Source: Sycobia sp. Sy_11 (lineage: Eukaryota; Arthropoda; Insecta; Hymenoptera; Epichrysomallidae). From it: DNA of 64,000 bases. Position numbers and translations under genes: made by a program. Within the stretch, counting starts at the first letter, position 1. Each line of letters opens with the position of its first letter. The notes beneath the pieces were generated by a model, which saw only the letters and a list, made by a program, of their open reading frames with translations, made no database searches and was not told the origin of the DNA. The stretch spans positions 1,333,001-1,397,000 of the forward strand of contig JACCIC010000048.1 of the NCBI GenBank assembly GCA_018907035.1, read 5' to 3'. Shown piece after piece: positions 11,116-21,866 of the stretch.

Positions 11116-11237
11116 ATATACGTACGTAAAGGAACGTACACATGTATATAGGTTACTTGTAGAGAGGGAGAGCCTATAGATGCGGGATAGCGAATACAAG
11201 CGGCGTTCACGATCTCCGTCACAATATACTCGTATAT
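10601..11237. other. Spacer with a GC-rich patch; no gene
   Basis: A 103-codon plus frame (10818-11129) and a 68-codon minus frame overlap the GC-rich patch 10800-10990 but show no domain. A (TA)n tract lies at 11075-11112. Confidence 0.4.
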
Positions 11238-12471
11238 ATTAGAAAGCGAACTTAGTTTTCGAGTTTTTTAACGGAAAAGGGATATTTATGATGGAAAATG
11301 GATACACGTTAGCTTAATGCCAATATTTTCTATCATTCTCTAGTACTTTTTCCCATCTTTCTGGCAATATGGCGATACCGTAGTGAAACAACATTGTCGG
11401 TTTCGAGGTGATCCAATCATCCACCAATTCTCTCACTTCTTGAACAGGTCCGAAGTGCGTATCAACGATATGGTGCTGCATCGATCTGAATAGATGGTAA
11501 TCAGAAGGCGCTGTCTTGAGCGAGTACGCTGGCAACCCTTCCCATTCGAGCTTGAACAGGATGTTTTTGACGGCTTTCGCAATATGTGGCCGAGTGTGCG
11601 TCTATTGGCTGCGATTGTCAATCTATGCTCTGTCAATTTCTGTTAAAAATCATTCAGTTGGCATTTGTATACTTCGGCAGTAACGGTTTCATTTGGCTTT
11701 AGCAGCTCGTGTAGTATAGCACACCCTGTTGGTCCCACCAAATGCACAGCAATGCCTTTTGACCGTGGATGTTCCGTTTTGGTTTCGATGTGAACGGTTA
11801 GTCTGGGACTACCCATGACATTTTGCACATAGGATTGTCATAGTAGATACACTTTTCATTACCAGTCCCAATAAGCCACAGAAAACTCTCTTTTTTTGTC
11901 TGGCAAGAAAAGAGATTGCGATGTTGTATCGATTTATAATGGCATTTTCGGTTAAATCTTGTGGCATCCATTTTCCTTCTTTATGAATCTTTCCCATCGC
12001 ATGTAAACGTTTGCCAACTGTTCTGTCACCGACTCCTAACTTATTTACGATTTCTTTCTGCGTTTGAGTTGAGTTGTCGTCTAATAATGCTTGCAATCTA
12101 TTATCTTCAAACTGTTTCGGTTGTCCAGAACGTTCTTTGTCATTAACATCAGTATCTCTACTCGCGCTCGCTGAAACCACTCTTTACATATTGTAAACGA
12201 TGGAGTTTGTTCACCATAACATTCCTGAAGCAATCTATAAGTTTTTGCTACATTTTTTTTTCAAATCAAAATAGTGCAAAAAAGACATGTCGAAAAAATG
12301 ATTTATCACGATTCATTTTTAACTGAACAAAAAATTATAATGTTTACATAAATGATCCCGCCTATTAACTGAATTTTATTGGTAAATGCCAAAAGTAAGA
12401 AATAATTACTAGATGCAACACATCTGACGTCATCTCAATGTGAAATTCATAAACTAAGTTCGCCTCCTAAT
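11238..12471 (-). mobile_element. mariner element relic with terminal inverted repeats
   Basis: The ends match as inverted repeats: AAGCGAACTTAGTTT at 11244-11258 and AAACTAAGTTCGCCT at 12451-12465, with TA flanks on both sides. At about 1.23 kb the length is close to a full mariner (about 1.3 kb). The transposase inside is spread over several frames. Confidence 0.8.
11313..12190 (-). pseudogene. mariner transposase pseudogene
   Basis: Four overlapping frames from 12180 down to 11314 cover the transposase. The N-terminal DNA-binding part has KERSGQPKQFEDN and TVGKRLHAMGKI, and KWMPQDL replaces the usual WVPHEL linker motif. The catalytic part follows in pieces, then APSDYHLFRSM with the last catalytic Asp. 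The C-terminus is LPERWEKVLENDRKYW. The C-terminal length is normal, and several frameshifts make it non-functional. Confidence 0.85.
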
Positions 12472-12589
12472 GTATGTATATTACGTACGGCCTCCATGGG
12501 GTAAATTATATTTTTGAGTTCGGATGATATGTTCGTACGATAGAATATGTTTCAGGACAATTGCTATAAAGAGTTTCCAGTTGGGGAAT

Positions 12590-12810
12590 TTATATCGAGG
12601 TTTTAGGTACGAGTTTTACGCGGAGTTGGGTATTTGAATGAATGACAGAATACCATACTTCCCGTAGAAGTCATCTCGTCATAACTGAATATTGTCTTGT
12701 ACCATCCAAACACGAAACTCCCCGTAAAAATCGTCCTGAGGCACCGGGATACTGTATTATACCGTCCGTACACGAAACTACAATATTTCCCCATAGAAAT
12801 TAAATTTAAA

Positions 12811-12844
<34 letters not shown>

Positions 12845-13130
12845 TATTTTCATATTTTAAATTAAATACCGTGAATCTTTAGACGGTGGTTCCATCTGAA
12901 ATCAAAGCAAAATAATATTCTGCGAATAGCAATTTTTTAAAGCGGTCGAGATATTGCCTTTTTATGTGGAAGCGACTATGTGTATATATATATATATGAA
13001 ACATATACATACTTCCAGGTTGTTGCTAAAGTAACATCCTATTTTTCCATCATTTTATAAGAGAAGACGGACAGAGTATGTGAGAGAGAGAGAGAGATAG
13101 AGAAAGAGAGATAGATACATAATTTTATTC
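12590..13130 (+). repeat. Composite noncoding repeat, locus A (minisatellite plus flank)
   Basis: Begins with about three degenerate copies of a ~60-bp unit (CCCGTAGAAGTCATC, CCCGTAAAAATCGTCCTGAG and CCCATAGAAATT starts near 12660, 12720 and 12790, each ending with ACACGAAACT). A (TA)n tract (12813-12841) follows, then TTTTAAATTAAATACCGTGA, GTAACATCCTATTTTTC and a GAGA-rich end. The same order is seen at 63290-64000 and, in part, at 18935-19797 and 33380-33860. No coding potential. Confidence 0.7.
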
Positions 13131-13163
13131 ATATACATTATTTTCCGCAGTTTGTATAATGTA

Positions 13164-14223
13164 TTGTATGCATTAGTAAGTTCCCAGTGTTTGTCAAAAG
13201 ATGACGTCATTAGTAGATGCCGGGCAAAAATGTCAGACATCATGTGTTATATTTGGAGATTTTACATTTGTCAATAATATTGCAGCATTATATTTGAGCA
13301 TTTTTTCGGTATTGTTTATTTTATCGAGCAAAACCTTGGTAAGTTTCCAGCCAAATAAAAGTCATTTGCGGGAAGCGCTACTTCTATTCTTTAAATGAGG
13401 AAAAGTCCATCTGAGGCCTATCTTTTGTTTTCGGAAATGAAAGTTAAGAAGAATTTGCTGCATCATTCGGCGTCGCGCAACAAGCCATTTCGCTGCACTT
13501 GAAAGTATTGAGATATATTGAAAGAGTTGGAAACTATATTCCATATGAATGCAAGCCGAGAGATATCGAATGGCAATTTTGCATGTCCAAAATATTGCTG
13601 CAACGATAAAAAAAATATATCATTTTCACAAGGTATTGTCACTGGTGATTAAAAATGTATTTATTAAGATAAATTCATACAAATAAGGCTGTCTTCTGCA
13701 TATGGTGGGGTGAAAAGGGTGATATATAGTATGAGCTGCTTCCGATTAATCAAATCAGCGAAGGAGCATTGTCTCGACCATTGTACGATCATTGTAACCC
13801 AACGTAATCGTTTGAAGTAAGCATTACAGGAAAAATTGCCAGAATATGAGATCAGGCAGATGTCCATCCTTTTGATAATATTTGTCATTTAGCCACATAT
13901 TTCGGCTCAGGTCAAAATCTATTTGGAGGATAGTAGATGAGAAATTCTGTCTCATCCATCTTGCAGTCCAGATTTAACACCAGCTAATTAGCATTTGTTG
14001 CTATCAATACAGAACGCTTTTATGAGAATACGTTTTAGTTCAGTAAAGGGAATCAAAAATTGACTAAACATGTTCTTAGGCTCAAACGACGAGCTTTTTT
14101 AGTCCGAAATTCATTAAATTGACAGAAAGATGTGAAAAAGTTATAGGTTCCGATGGATGATATTTGGAATAAAACTTCACATTTTGAAGAAAAAAAACGA
14201 TGGAAACTGACTTTGACACCCAA
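13164..14223 (+). mobile_element. mariner relic, family M1 copy 1
   Basis: Right terminus GACACCCAA followed by TA. The left terminus starts TTGTATGCATTAGTAAGTT after TA, matching the left end of the copy at 61483. The broken plus-strand transposase shows KRKSHLREALLLF-like start words, CRVAQQAISLHL, YELLPINQ, HPSCSPDLTP and FSSVKGIKN. The first catalytic segment is heavily degraded. It aligns with 61483-62617 over nearly all its length, including the 5' untranslated part (GCAGCATTATATTTGAGCAT), so both are old copies of one family. It is non-functional. Confidence 0.82.
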
Positions 14224-14579
14224 TATCGCATAGAGAATTGCAAATATCATCTTCATATAAAATTAAAGTAATACAGACATGGATAGTATAAATAGCATTT
14301 GATATGCATTAGCAAAAAGAGTAGGAGAGAGTTCTATGATTGTGGACCCTGAGAGTTCGTAGTTAGTTTCTATAGCGAGTTACACGAATTTTTTAAGACC
14401 GCAAATGTAGCGAATACTTTTTCTAGGAGCCTTTCAGGTTAAATGTTAAACTCATCTGCAATATCAGTGAGTATAGTAGAACAATAGTTAACTATGAGGA
14501 AGGCAATGATCTGAACAAGATGTTTATTAAGGGAAGGCGAGGTGGCTTCGCGGAAAAAATATCTTCTGGAAAGAATAGA
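14224..14579. other. Spacer, possibly the CR1-like LINE 3' end
   Basis: No clear frame. The minus-strand LINE to the right may run into this part as its 3' region. Confidence 0.35.
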
Positions 14580-16870
14580 GTTGACTTTCAATACCTCAGC
14601 TAGTAAAAGAATTTTGAAAAGGACTAATAATATTATTTGAAGTAATATTACGACTGGTCATAGTTTGAAATCGGTTTCCAAAGAATGGTATTCCAAAAGC
14701 TATGGTCTTGATTTGAGTACTGTTGAGTTTAAATCCATTTTTGGTACCCATATGTGAATCTTCTCGGTCTAAGAGCTGAGTTGAGCGATGGCTACATCGC
14801 TGTCTTCCTGTATAGATTGCATAAAGAATTGTATTATAGATTATCAACATATAATATGTATTTAAAAGGTTGAGCGATGTGACGACCAATATCATTAATA
14901 TAAATCAAGAAAATAAGGGGATCCAGAACGGATCTCAGTGGAAGTGCGCAGTTTATACTGATAAAACTTAAAATTTCAGAATTCGAGCCAAGAGTGCATT
15001 GTTTTCTATTAGAAAGATAAGATTTAAACCACAGTATGACTTCAGCAGAGCAACCAAAACTGGAGAGCTTATTTAGTAAGACAATGCAAAAAACCGTATC
15101 AAAGGCTTTGGATATATCAAACTGTAATATGATGGTGAAAAATTTCTTGTTAATACCTTCCATAATATGCTCCAGAAGCCATATTGACGCAGTCTCGGTG
15201 CTAAAACCTCGATGAGATCCGGACTGCATTTCATTAAGAATGTGGTGCTTAGAGATATATAAGTTGTCTGTTTGTATAATATTTTTTCATGAAATTTGGA
15301 AAGGAAGTTTAAAAGAGAAATAGGTCAGAAATCACTGAGATACTTAGAAATTTTAGTTTTACGGATAGTCAGGACAGTCGATTTACTCGAGGGTAAAGGA
15401 AAGTAGAACTGTTATAAGGATTTATGAAATATGTTAACAATAAATGATGTAGTAAATGGAAATCTCGTTAGAATGACATTTTGCGGAAAATCGTTCGTTC
15501 CCTTCACCTGAGGCCTAATATGGATTACAGTCGTGAGCATATCATGGACAGAGATATGAGAGAAATGAAATGATGGGGGAAGTTGATAGAAAGAGGTCGA
15601 AGAGGTAGAAGTGATAAGGTATATTTAGTGAAAGTTTAAGGGAGGAGAGTTAGGGTTGGTGGTATGTTTGCAAAATAAAGATTGAGTGTATCAATAGGAA
15701 AATTCACTGAGGTTATAGTGCAATTCCGTGCAAGTCCAAGATTACGAAGTTCTTTACAGAGATGAGCAGCACCATTTATTTTTGTTAATCGTTGTTGATA
15801 GTAGATTTGGCGTAAAGATTTAATAAGTTTCCAAGCATGATTTCTCACTTTCTTATATTTTTGAAGGGACGAGAGTAGTTTGGACCGTTGATATTTATGA
15901 TAGGAAATATTATGCAAAGAGAGTTGTTCTTTGACTTGCTTAGGATACTAGTCATATTTTGTTTATTTATATGAAGTTGGGATGACGAGCGGTACTAATC
16001 GAGTTAACATTTCACGTAGATACGAATATAAGCAATTTGAAACTACTTCAGGGTCACAATCCAAACTTATGACGATCAATCACATATATTCCAATAAGAG
16101 TACAATATATTAGCATTAATTTTTTTATAGTTATAAGTTATATAGTTATAATATGAAAATTTACACGTATTAGTAGGGTTAACTGAGATATCAATGCTGG
16201 CGGAAATGAAATCATGCCCATTAATGAATGGAGTATCAGATTTAACGTAGTCTTAGATAAATTCGTCTGTATCAACAATGTAAAGATCCAACTAAGGATC
16301 AGAGGTATGTATATGATGTATAGTATTCAGGGAAATAGATGTTAAATAGTTTTCATTTAGTAATTCTTTCAGAAATTTTGAGCCATAGTATGAAGTTAAT
16401 TAATTATACAAGTATATACGTTCATGCTAATAGTTAAATCATCTAAAATATTAGTAACCTGTAAGAATGAAGCATACGGTGTGCGACATAGGACACTGAC
16501 AAAGATAGTTTGTATTGATCTCGTCAGTGCTTCGAAGAAGTTATATTCAGAAAATCTTGGTTGGGATTCCTAGACAGTTGTCGAAAAAATAGAGGGTTAA
16601 CTTGGAAGTTATTATTGACGTAGAAAGCAACATCACCTCCTTGTCAATTCCGATCATTGTAGAATAATTTCAAATTTTCTAGTGAGATGATATCGTAATT
16701 AATGTGTGAGGCAAGGTTTATCTGAGTCACAGGAATAATATGTAAGGGAGAATGGGTGGAGAGATAATATCGAACTAGGTGAGTATGAGCTGTAAGGGAA
16801 TTAGTATTTAAGTGACACATTCTGAGACTGGTAATATTCTGGTTATCTAATTTGGCTAGAGATGTTGAAT
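14580..16870 (-). pseudogene. CR1-like (Jockey superfamily) LINE ORF2 relic: endonuclease and reverse transcriptase
   Basis: Read on the minus strand, the endonuclease start is near 16850-16600: CHLNTNSLTAHTHLVRYYLS, then PLHIIPVTQ and YNDRN..GGDVAFYVNN. A linker at 15636-15917 contains KLLSSLQKYKKVRNHAWK. The reverse transcriptase is at 14834-15229: QSGSHRGFSTETAS, LQFDISKAFDTV, WFKSYLSNRKQ, SVLDPLIFLIYINDI, and YVDN where active enzymes have YADD. The thumb continues to about 14600. Many stops and frameshifts and the altered YADD box make it dead. Such elements copy their RNA at a nicked target. The exact clade (CR1, Daphne, Kiri or L2) cannot be settled by eye. Confidence 0.82.
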
Positions 16871-17790
16871 GGTGAGACGAGAGAGAAAATAGAGATGTAT
16901 TTGTGGCGCAATTTAGAGGCGGAAATTTAGTGTTTAACAGGAATTTAAAGTTAAAAAATTGTTAAGATTAATTTTTGAGTTGATACAAAGAGTTGTGTTT
17001 TCTTTTTTTCAGACAAAGATTTGACTTACTCATATGAAAACCAGGACAATATATTGTCCTGTGCGACTTTGTTCTCGTGAAAATCATAGTAGCTTGCAGG
17101 CCAGAGAAATTCATTTAAATTAAAATAGAAGGTGGATATGTAGGAGGATAAAGGGAGAATGCCAAGAGGTAGCGAGTCAACACAGGAGGTCGAGACTCGC
17201 CTGTGTTGTATTTTTAAATAAATGAGTTCTGATTGGAGGAAATGCGATGAAAGTGTTACTATGAGAGGATACAAGATGATGTAGCAGGTTACTTATGGTA
17301 TTGGTTCTGTTTAGTTGCTATAGTATTAAAAGAGGAAGAGGAAGAAGAAGATTAGCGGGGAATTCGCTTCGTAGATGAAGGGATTCTTGTTCGATCAAGT
17401 CTATGAATCGATATTAAATTATTCTTTTGAATGTTAGGCTTGAGGATGTGGAGCAGCTCATATGCTAGGTTTAGCTCATCAACCAAAATGATATTTTGAA
17501 AACCACATGGTATTACCTCTGTGGATATGAATTGCTGTTTTCGCGCAAGTTTGGATAGTTTTACAGAGATGGGAGCGCTTTAGCGTTTAAGATCTTCTAA
17601 CGAGTCAGATTAAGTTGAATTGGTAGAGAGGAAGCCTAGGAGTGAAGATTGGAAATGAACAATTTCATTTTCATGTTGTTTATTACCTACTCCAGATATT
17701 ATATTTTACAGAGAATTTAGACGTTTTTCAAATGAGGGATAACTTTAAGCCTGAGAAGGAAGGTCACTGTAATTTACATTTAAGTTGTGC
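16871..17790 (-). pseudogene. LINE ORF1 relic upstream of the CR1-like ORF2
   Basis: The frame at 17026-17274 (minus) reads VDSLPLGILPLSSYISTFYF and FLWPASYYDFHENKV. It resembles the C-terminal part of ORF1 proteins of CR1-type LINEs, which often carry a YYDFR-like motif. Further upstream to about 17780 the minus strand yields broken helical, Leu/Lys-rich frames. Position and strand fit an ORF1 directly upstream of ORF2. Identity is inferred mainly from position. Confidence 0.55.
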
Positions 17791-18934
17791 ATAAATTAGT
17801 ATAATATGATTACTAATTTACTTTAGTAAATCATAATCATCATAATTAACATATAAATTACATAAAGTATTGAATTTTCTTCATATAGAATCAAATATAT
17901 ATAAAGCTGATAAGTTATATTACCAATTTTCAAATCTGGTAGATGAATATTTCTATATTATTAGAAATGTTATTATTACATTCATTATATTTGTGCAATA
18001 TATAGGTAATTTTATATTTGAAAAATTTCAAAAATAATGCAAGAGTATCTTACATACATATTTAAACAAATTTTCGAAAACATTTCGAACGAATATTTCT
18101 CTAATATTAAATTAATGCAATATAACAAATACAATGTTATGAGATGTAGCTAATGAACAACGAAAAGTAATATTGTCATATTTAACAGCCAATCAAAAAC
18201 ATAGCCATTTTTCTGCTGAAATTCTCAATCTTATCAAAAGTAATTTGTTGTAAGTATTTGTCTGCTCTGACATTCAAATTTTCCAAGTCGATGAACACCG
18301 AATGATAACAAGTATGGAGAAGCTATCAGAATTGCTAAGCCATATCAAGAATAAGAGTTTACATATCGACGGGTCGTATGAAGGATAGTACGGTTGCAAA
18401 AAACTGGATCATTCGTGAATATAAGCACGTTCCGTTTTTCTCCGCAAAGACTAACACGTTTCGTATTCTAATATATTGCACTTTTTCGAAAGTTAGCGTG
18501 AGTACTAAGGTTTTGGGTATCGCTGATTACGAATCATTATAAAAAGGTCCAAGCAGAAAATTGACCTTTAGCGAGAAATCAAAGAATTTACAGAAAAAAT
18601 GTTTCATAGAAAAGTTACGTATTTTTTATCGCAAAATCCGAATATGACATCAAAAATATATGTTTCCATTAAAAAAACGAAACTGGACCTTGATTTAACC
18701 ATGAAAATGCATTTTAATAATTTAACTATACGGTCATTTTCAAACAAGGAGAAATCGCCGATGCGCATCTTAAAGACTGCAGTAAACGCCACATCGGTAA
18801 ACGTAGGTACTTTATTCATGCGATCGCAAGGGAGGTGACTATCCAGCAGGGGGCGGCGTAACAATATTTGCAATGAAAGAGATGAACTGATGCCAAAATT
18901 TTTGAAGCGTGTATAGATTTTCTTATATATACTA
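17791..18934. other. AT-rich stretch, no recognised gene
   Basis: Two opposite frames (79 codons plus at 18599, 89 codons minus at 18604) overlap almost exactly and have no domain. The segment near 18770-18860 is GC-richer (GGAGGTGACTATCCAGCAGG) and unidentified. Confidence 0.4.
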
Positions 18935-19797
18935 GCATTCCCCGTCTTGGCTATGGCCGAGATAATAATTTAACCGATTTCTTCAACAGTTCAATCATAT
19001 CTAAGTAAAAACTACTTTATATATAAAAATCTATATTACTATAAATAATTTACTGTAATTTACACATTGTCGCTTTTTTATGAGAAGCTGCTTCAAAGCA
19101 GAGCTTAGAATACGATGTAAGATAGAATATACGATATAGGTAGAATACGATGTCCAAATATTCAGGAACGACTTTTTCTTGGAGTTTGGGTGTTCGATTG
19201 ATAGAATGCGAATATCTTCATAAAAGTCGTCCCGTCAGAACTAAACATCATCTTGTACCGTCCGAACACGCAAAAATTCCCTGTAAAAATTATTCGGAGA
19301 CACCTGGATATCATATTTTAGCGTTGAAACACGAAAATTCTCGTAGAAGCTGTCTGAACGTATCTGTACTTTTTTTCCACCAACTAAACACCAAATTTCC
19401 CGAAGAAGTCGTTCAAAACATCTGTACATCGTATTCTAACGTCTGAATACGATCTCCCTGTAGAATTCTATTCCATTTTCTATGAACTTAACACGATAAT
19501 CCCCGTATAAATTGTCCAGAAAGACCTGGAGATCGTATTTTACTGTATGATCATGAAACTATGCGTACAAGATGTCCTGAGGAAGCTAGACATCATTTCC
19601 TAACGATTAAACATAATTCTCTTTTTTTTCAACAAAGTTCTTCGGAAACACCTGAGCATCGCATTCAACCATCCGAATACAAAACTCGCAGTAGGAATCA
19701 TCCTGAGGCAACGGGATATCGTAGTCATGTGCCGGTACACAGCAATACAATATTTCTTCATAGAAGTCGTATTTAAAATACATTTATACACACGCAC
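18935..19797 (+). repeat. Composite noncoding repeat, locus B (longest minisatellite)
   Basis: Opens with TACTAGCATTCCCCGTC, then AT-rich DNA. From about 19150 there are roughly ten degenerate ~60-bp units, recognised by variants of CCCGTAGAAGTCGTCCTGAG, CACCTGGA.ATCGTATT and CCGTCCGAACACGAAAC. Unit starts fall near 19217, 19281, 19342, 19398, 19459, 19502, 19563, 19629, 19689 and 19757. It is followed by a (CA)n(TA)n tract, the same position that holds (TA)n at locus A. Several short frames here are by-products of the repeat. Confidence 0.75.
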
Positions 19798-19801
19798 ACC
19801 A

Positions 19802-19919
<118 letters not shown>

Positions 19920-19920
19920 T

Positions 19921-20712
19921 TTGACCGACCAAACTGCCGGTCTGCGGTTGAGAAACCGTATGTTCGCATGCCGAATCGAAAATGTGGGAATTACGAGCCA
20001 CGAGAGTATGCGACGAGAGAAGAGAAAAGAGAGAGAGCTGCCAACGGACACTGTTCTATTGAGGTTAGCGTTACCAAAACGAAACATCCACTCTCGATCC
20101 CGTCTACCGCTGATTGTACTCGCATCTCAGCTATTCAGCCGATCCACCCGGGAGAACACCTGAGAAGCTCCGGCAGCTACCCAAAACTGTGCTACTATCC
20201 TCGTGGTCGTTCGAGCACCGGCACAGAATTGAAGAAGGATGGAAGGAAAGAACAGAGAAAGAGAGATGCGAAGGGAAACGAGAGAAAGATCTGGACGAGA
20301 GGAGTTCCGAACGAGAGGAAGCTTCAGCACCGTCGACCTCACGGCAAGTAGTTTCTCCATTTGCATTAGGTTTAAGTGCATGTCCTAACATAAGTGTGCG
20401 CCATCGTTGTACGGCTGCCGCGCGCGTCCCACAGTGCAGACATTATGCGTCGCGTCTCCGCTTTCCCCTCCCTGCCGCGTTCAACCTTGCCCATACAACC
20501 CGCTCCTAGGTATTTGTCGTCGCCGCGCTACGTGAATTATATTTACTGACAGTATTATAAAATAAATATTAGCTTGTTTCTGTTCCAGAAAATTGATGTT
20601 ATTCTTAATTCGTTGTTTGTATTCTTCTTCCTCGGTTGTAGCTTTCCAGCTACCGACGCCACGCCTGAAATGTGCGAGATATTTGAGTACATAACCTACG
20701 GCGAAAATCGGG
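19921..20712 (+). mobile_element. Gypsy long terminal repeat (5' copy), diverged
   Basis: Aligns in direct orientation with 32537-33115. Shared words include GAGAGTA.GCGA, GCTGCCAACGGACAC, GAGGTTAGCGT, CAGCCGATCCACCCGGGAGA, GAGAAGCTCCGG and GGTTTAAGTGC. An AATAAA at 20561 could be the polyadenylation signal. The LTR ends near GGGTTACA at 20712, followed by TGGTGTCTAATTTGGAGCCC, where a primer-binding site would lie. The left end is obscured by (TA)n. Overlapping frames of 65-131 codons have no domain. The counterpart pol lies 10 kb downstream in the same orientation. Confidence 0.75.
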
Positions 20713-21795
20713 TTACAAATGGTGTCTAATTTGGAGCCCGATGGGCATAAGTGGTGTTAAGGCAAGGACCTCAAGTTGTGCAGAGTAACTAAGGTACCCG
20801 TCCCCGCGCGGCTGTGTCGCGAGAAAAAGGATAAGGCACGTGAAATAACATGTGGAGCGCGATAATCAATGAAAAGAATATTGCTTCATGAAATTTCCCC
20901 ATAATCGAATACGAGTTTCGATCGGAAAGCAAATTTATATTTTTGTGTTCAATAATATTTTATATTTCATAATATCCAATATATAATATACATGTCATGC
21001 ATATTTATTTATGTTCTATTTATACTTATTATTTTCTTATACATATGAAGCTTTGAACGATATACTTCTGTTCCTTCTACCTATCGTCCAGCTAACTAGC
21101 TTGAAGAAGTTGGTTACAAATATCCTTGTAACACCTATATAAGTAGATTAACCTATATAAGTAAAGTAAGATCTTGCTTTAAAATTATAGTCCCCAAGCC
21201 TGTGCAATTGAGCAGCAACAACTGACAGCTGTCACGCTGCATGCATATATGATACATGCAGATTTTTGTTAGACCTTAAAAGGATTGAAAGGAATCGGAT
21301 TTCTCGATTCTGAAAAGTTTATATTGTTCAGAAAAACCGTATCTATGGTAGAAATCGAATCCAGAATGATTTGAGTAAAATTAAGGTTTTTGACTTTAAA
21401 AATGTGTTGGTGAAACCAGGCCCTCGACGAGTCAAATACACAGTACTATCAAGTTTACCTTCTCATAGTTAATGTACAGATTTGCGAGAATTGACAACCT
21501 AAGAAGCAGGAGGACCACTGATACAATGGATGGTATTTATTCATTTCTCTTTTTTATATCATAGAAGCATCATAAATGTCCATTTGCACGTGTCCAGGTT
21601 AGTTACCCCTTGTGTAAACTTAGGATAGCTCTTATAGTAGTGAAAAATTAATACCTTCCTGTAGTCAAACATTTAAGCAACAATAATTAAATTCAGCCAT
21701 AGTGCTCGCATGCCAGTGCTCCTAACCCAAACAACAAGTTTGCAGTTGTCTGCAATAAGAATATAAAAGCATATAGAGCCACGCGTATAACCTAT
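20713..21795. other. Probable Gypsy leader, then unidentified DNA
   Basis: The first hundred bases follow the LTR and may be the element leader. Beyond about 20900 nothing was recognised, and no gag frame is visible. It ends at the 3' tail of the LOA-like LINE. Confidence 0.4.
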
Positions 21796-21866
21796 ATGTC
21801 ACTAGTGGTGCTTGTAGTGAAAATTATTATTATTATTACTATTTGTAGCATTACGGAGTTGGGCCT

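Noticed and set aside
18599..18873. 79- and 89-codon frames on opposite strands
   Set aside because: Overlapping, unrecognised, no supporting context; likely chance in AT-rich DNA.
20114..20509. 131-codon plus frame in the Gypsy LTR
   Set aside because: Lies entirely inside the LTR, is not preserved in the 3' LTR copy and has no domain.
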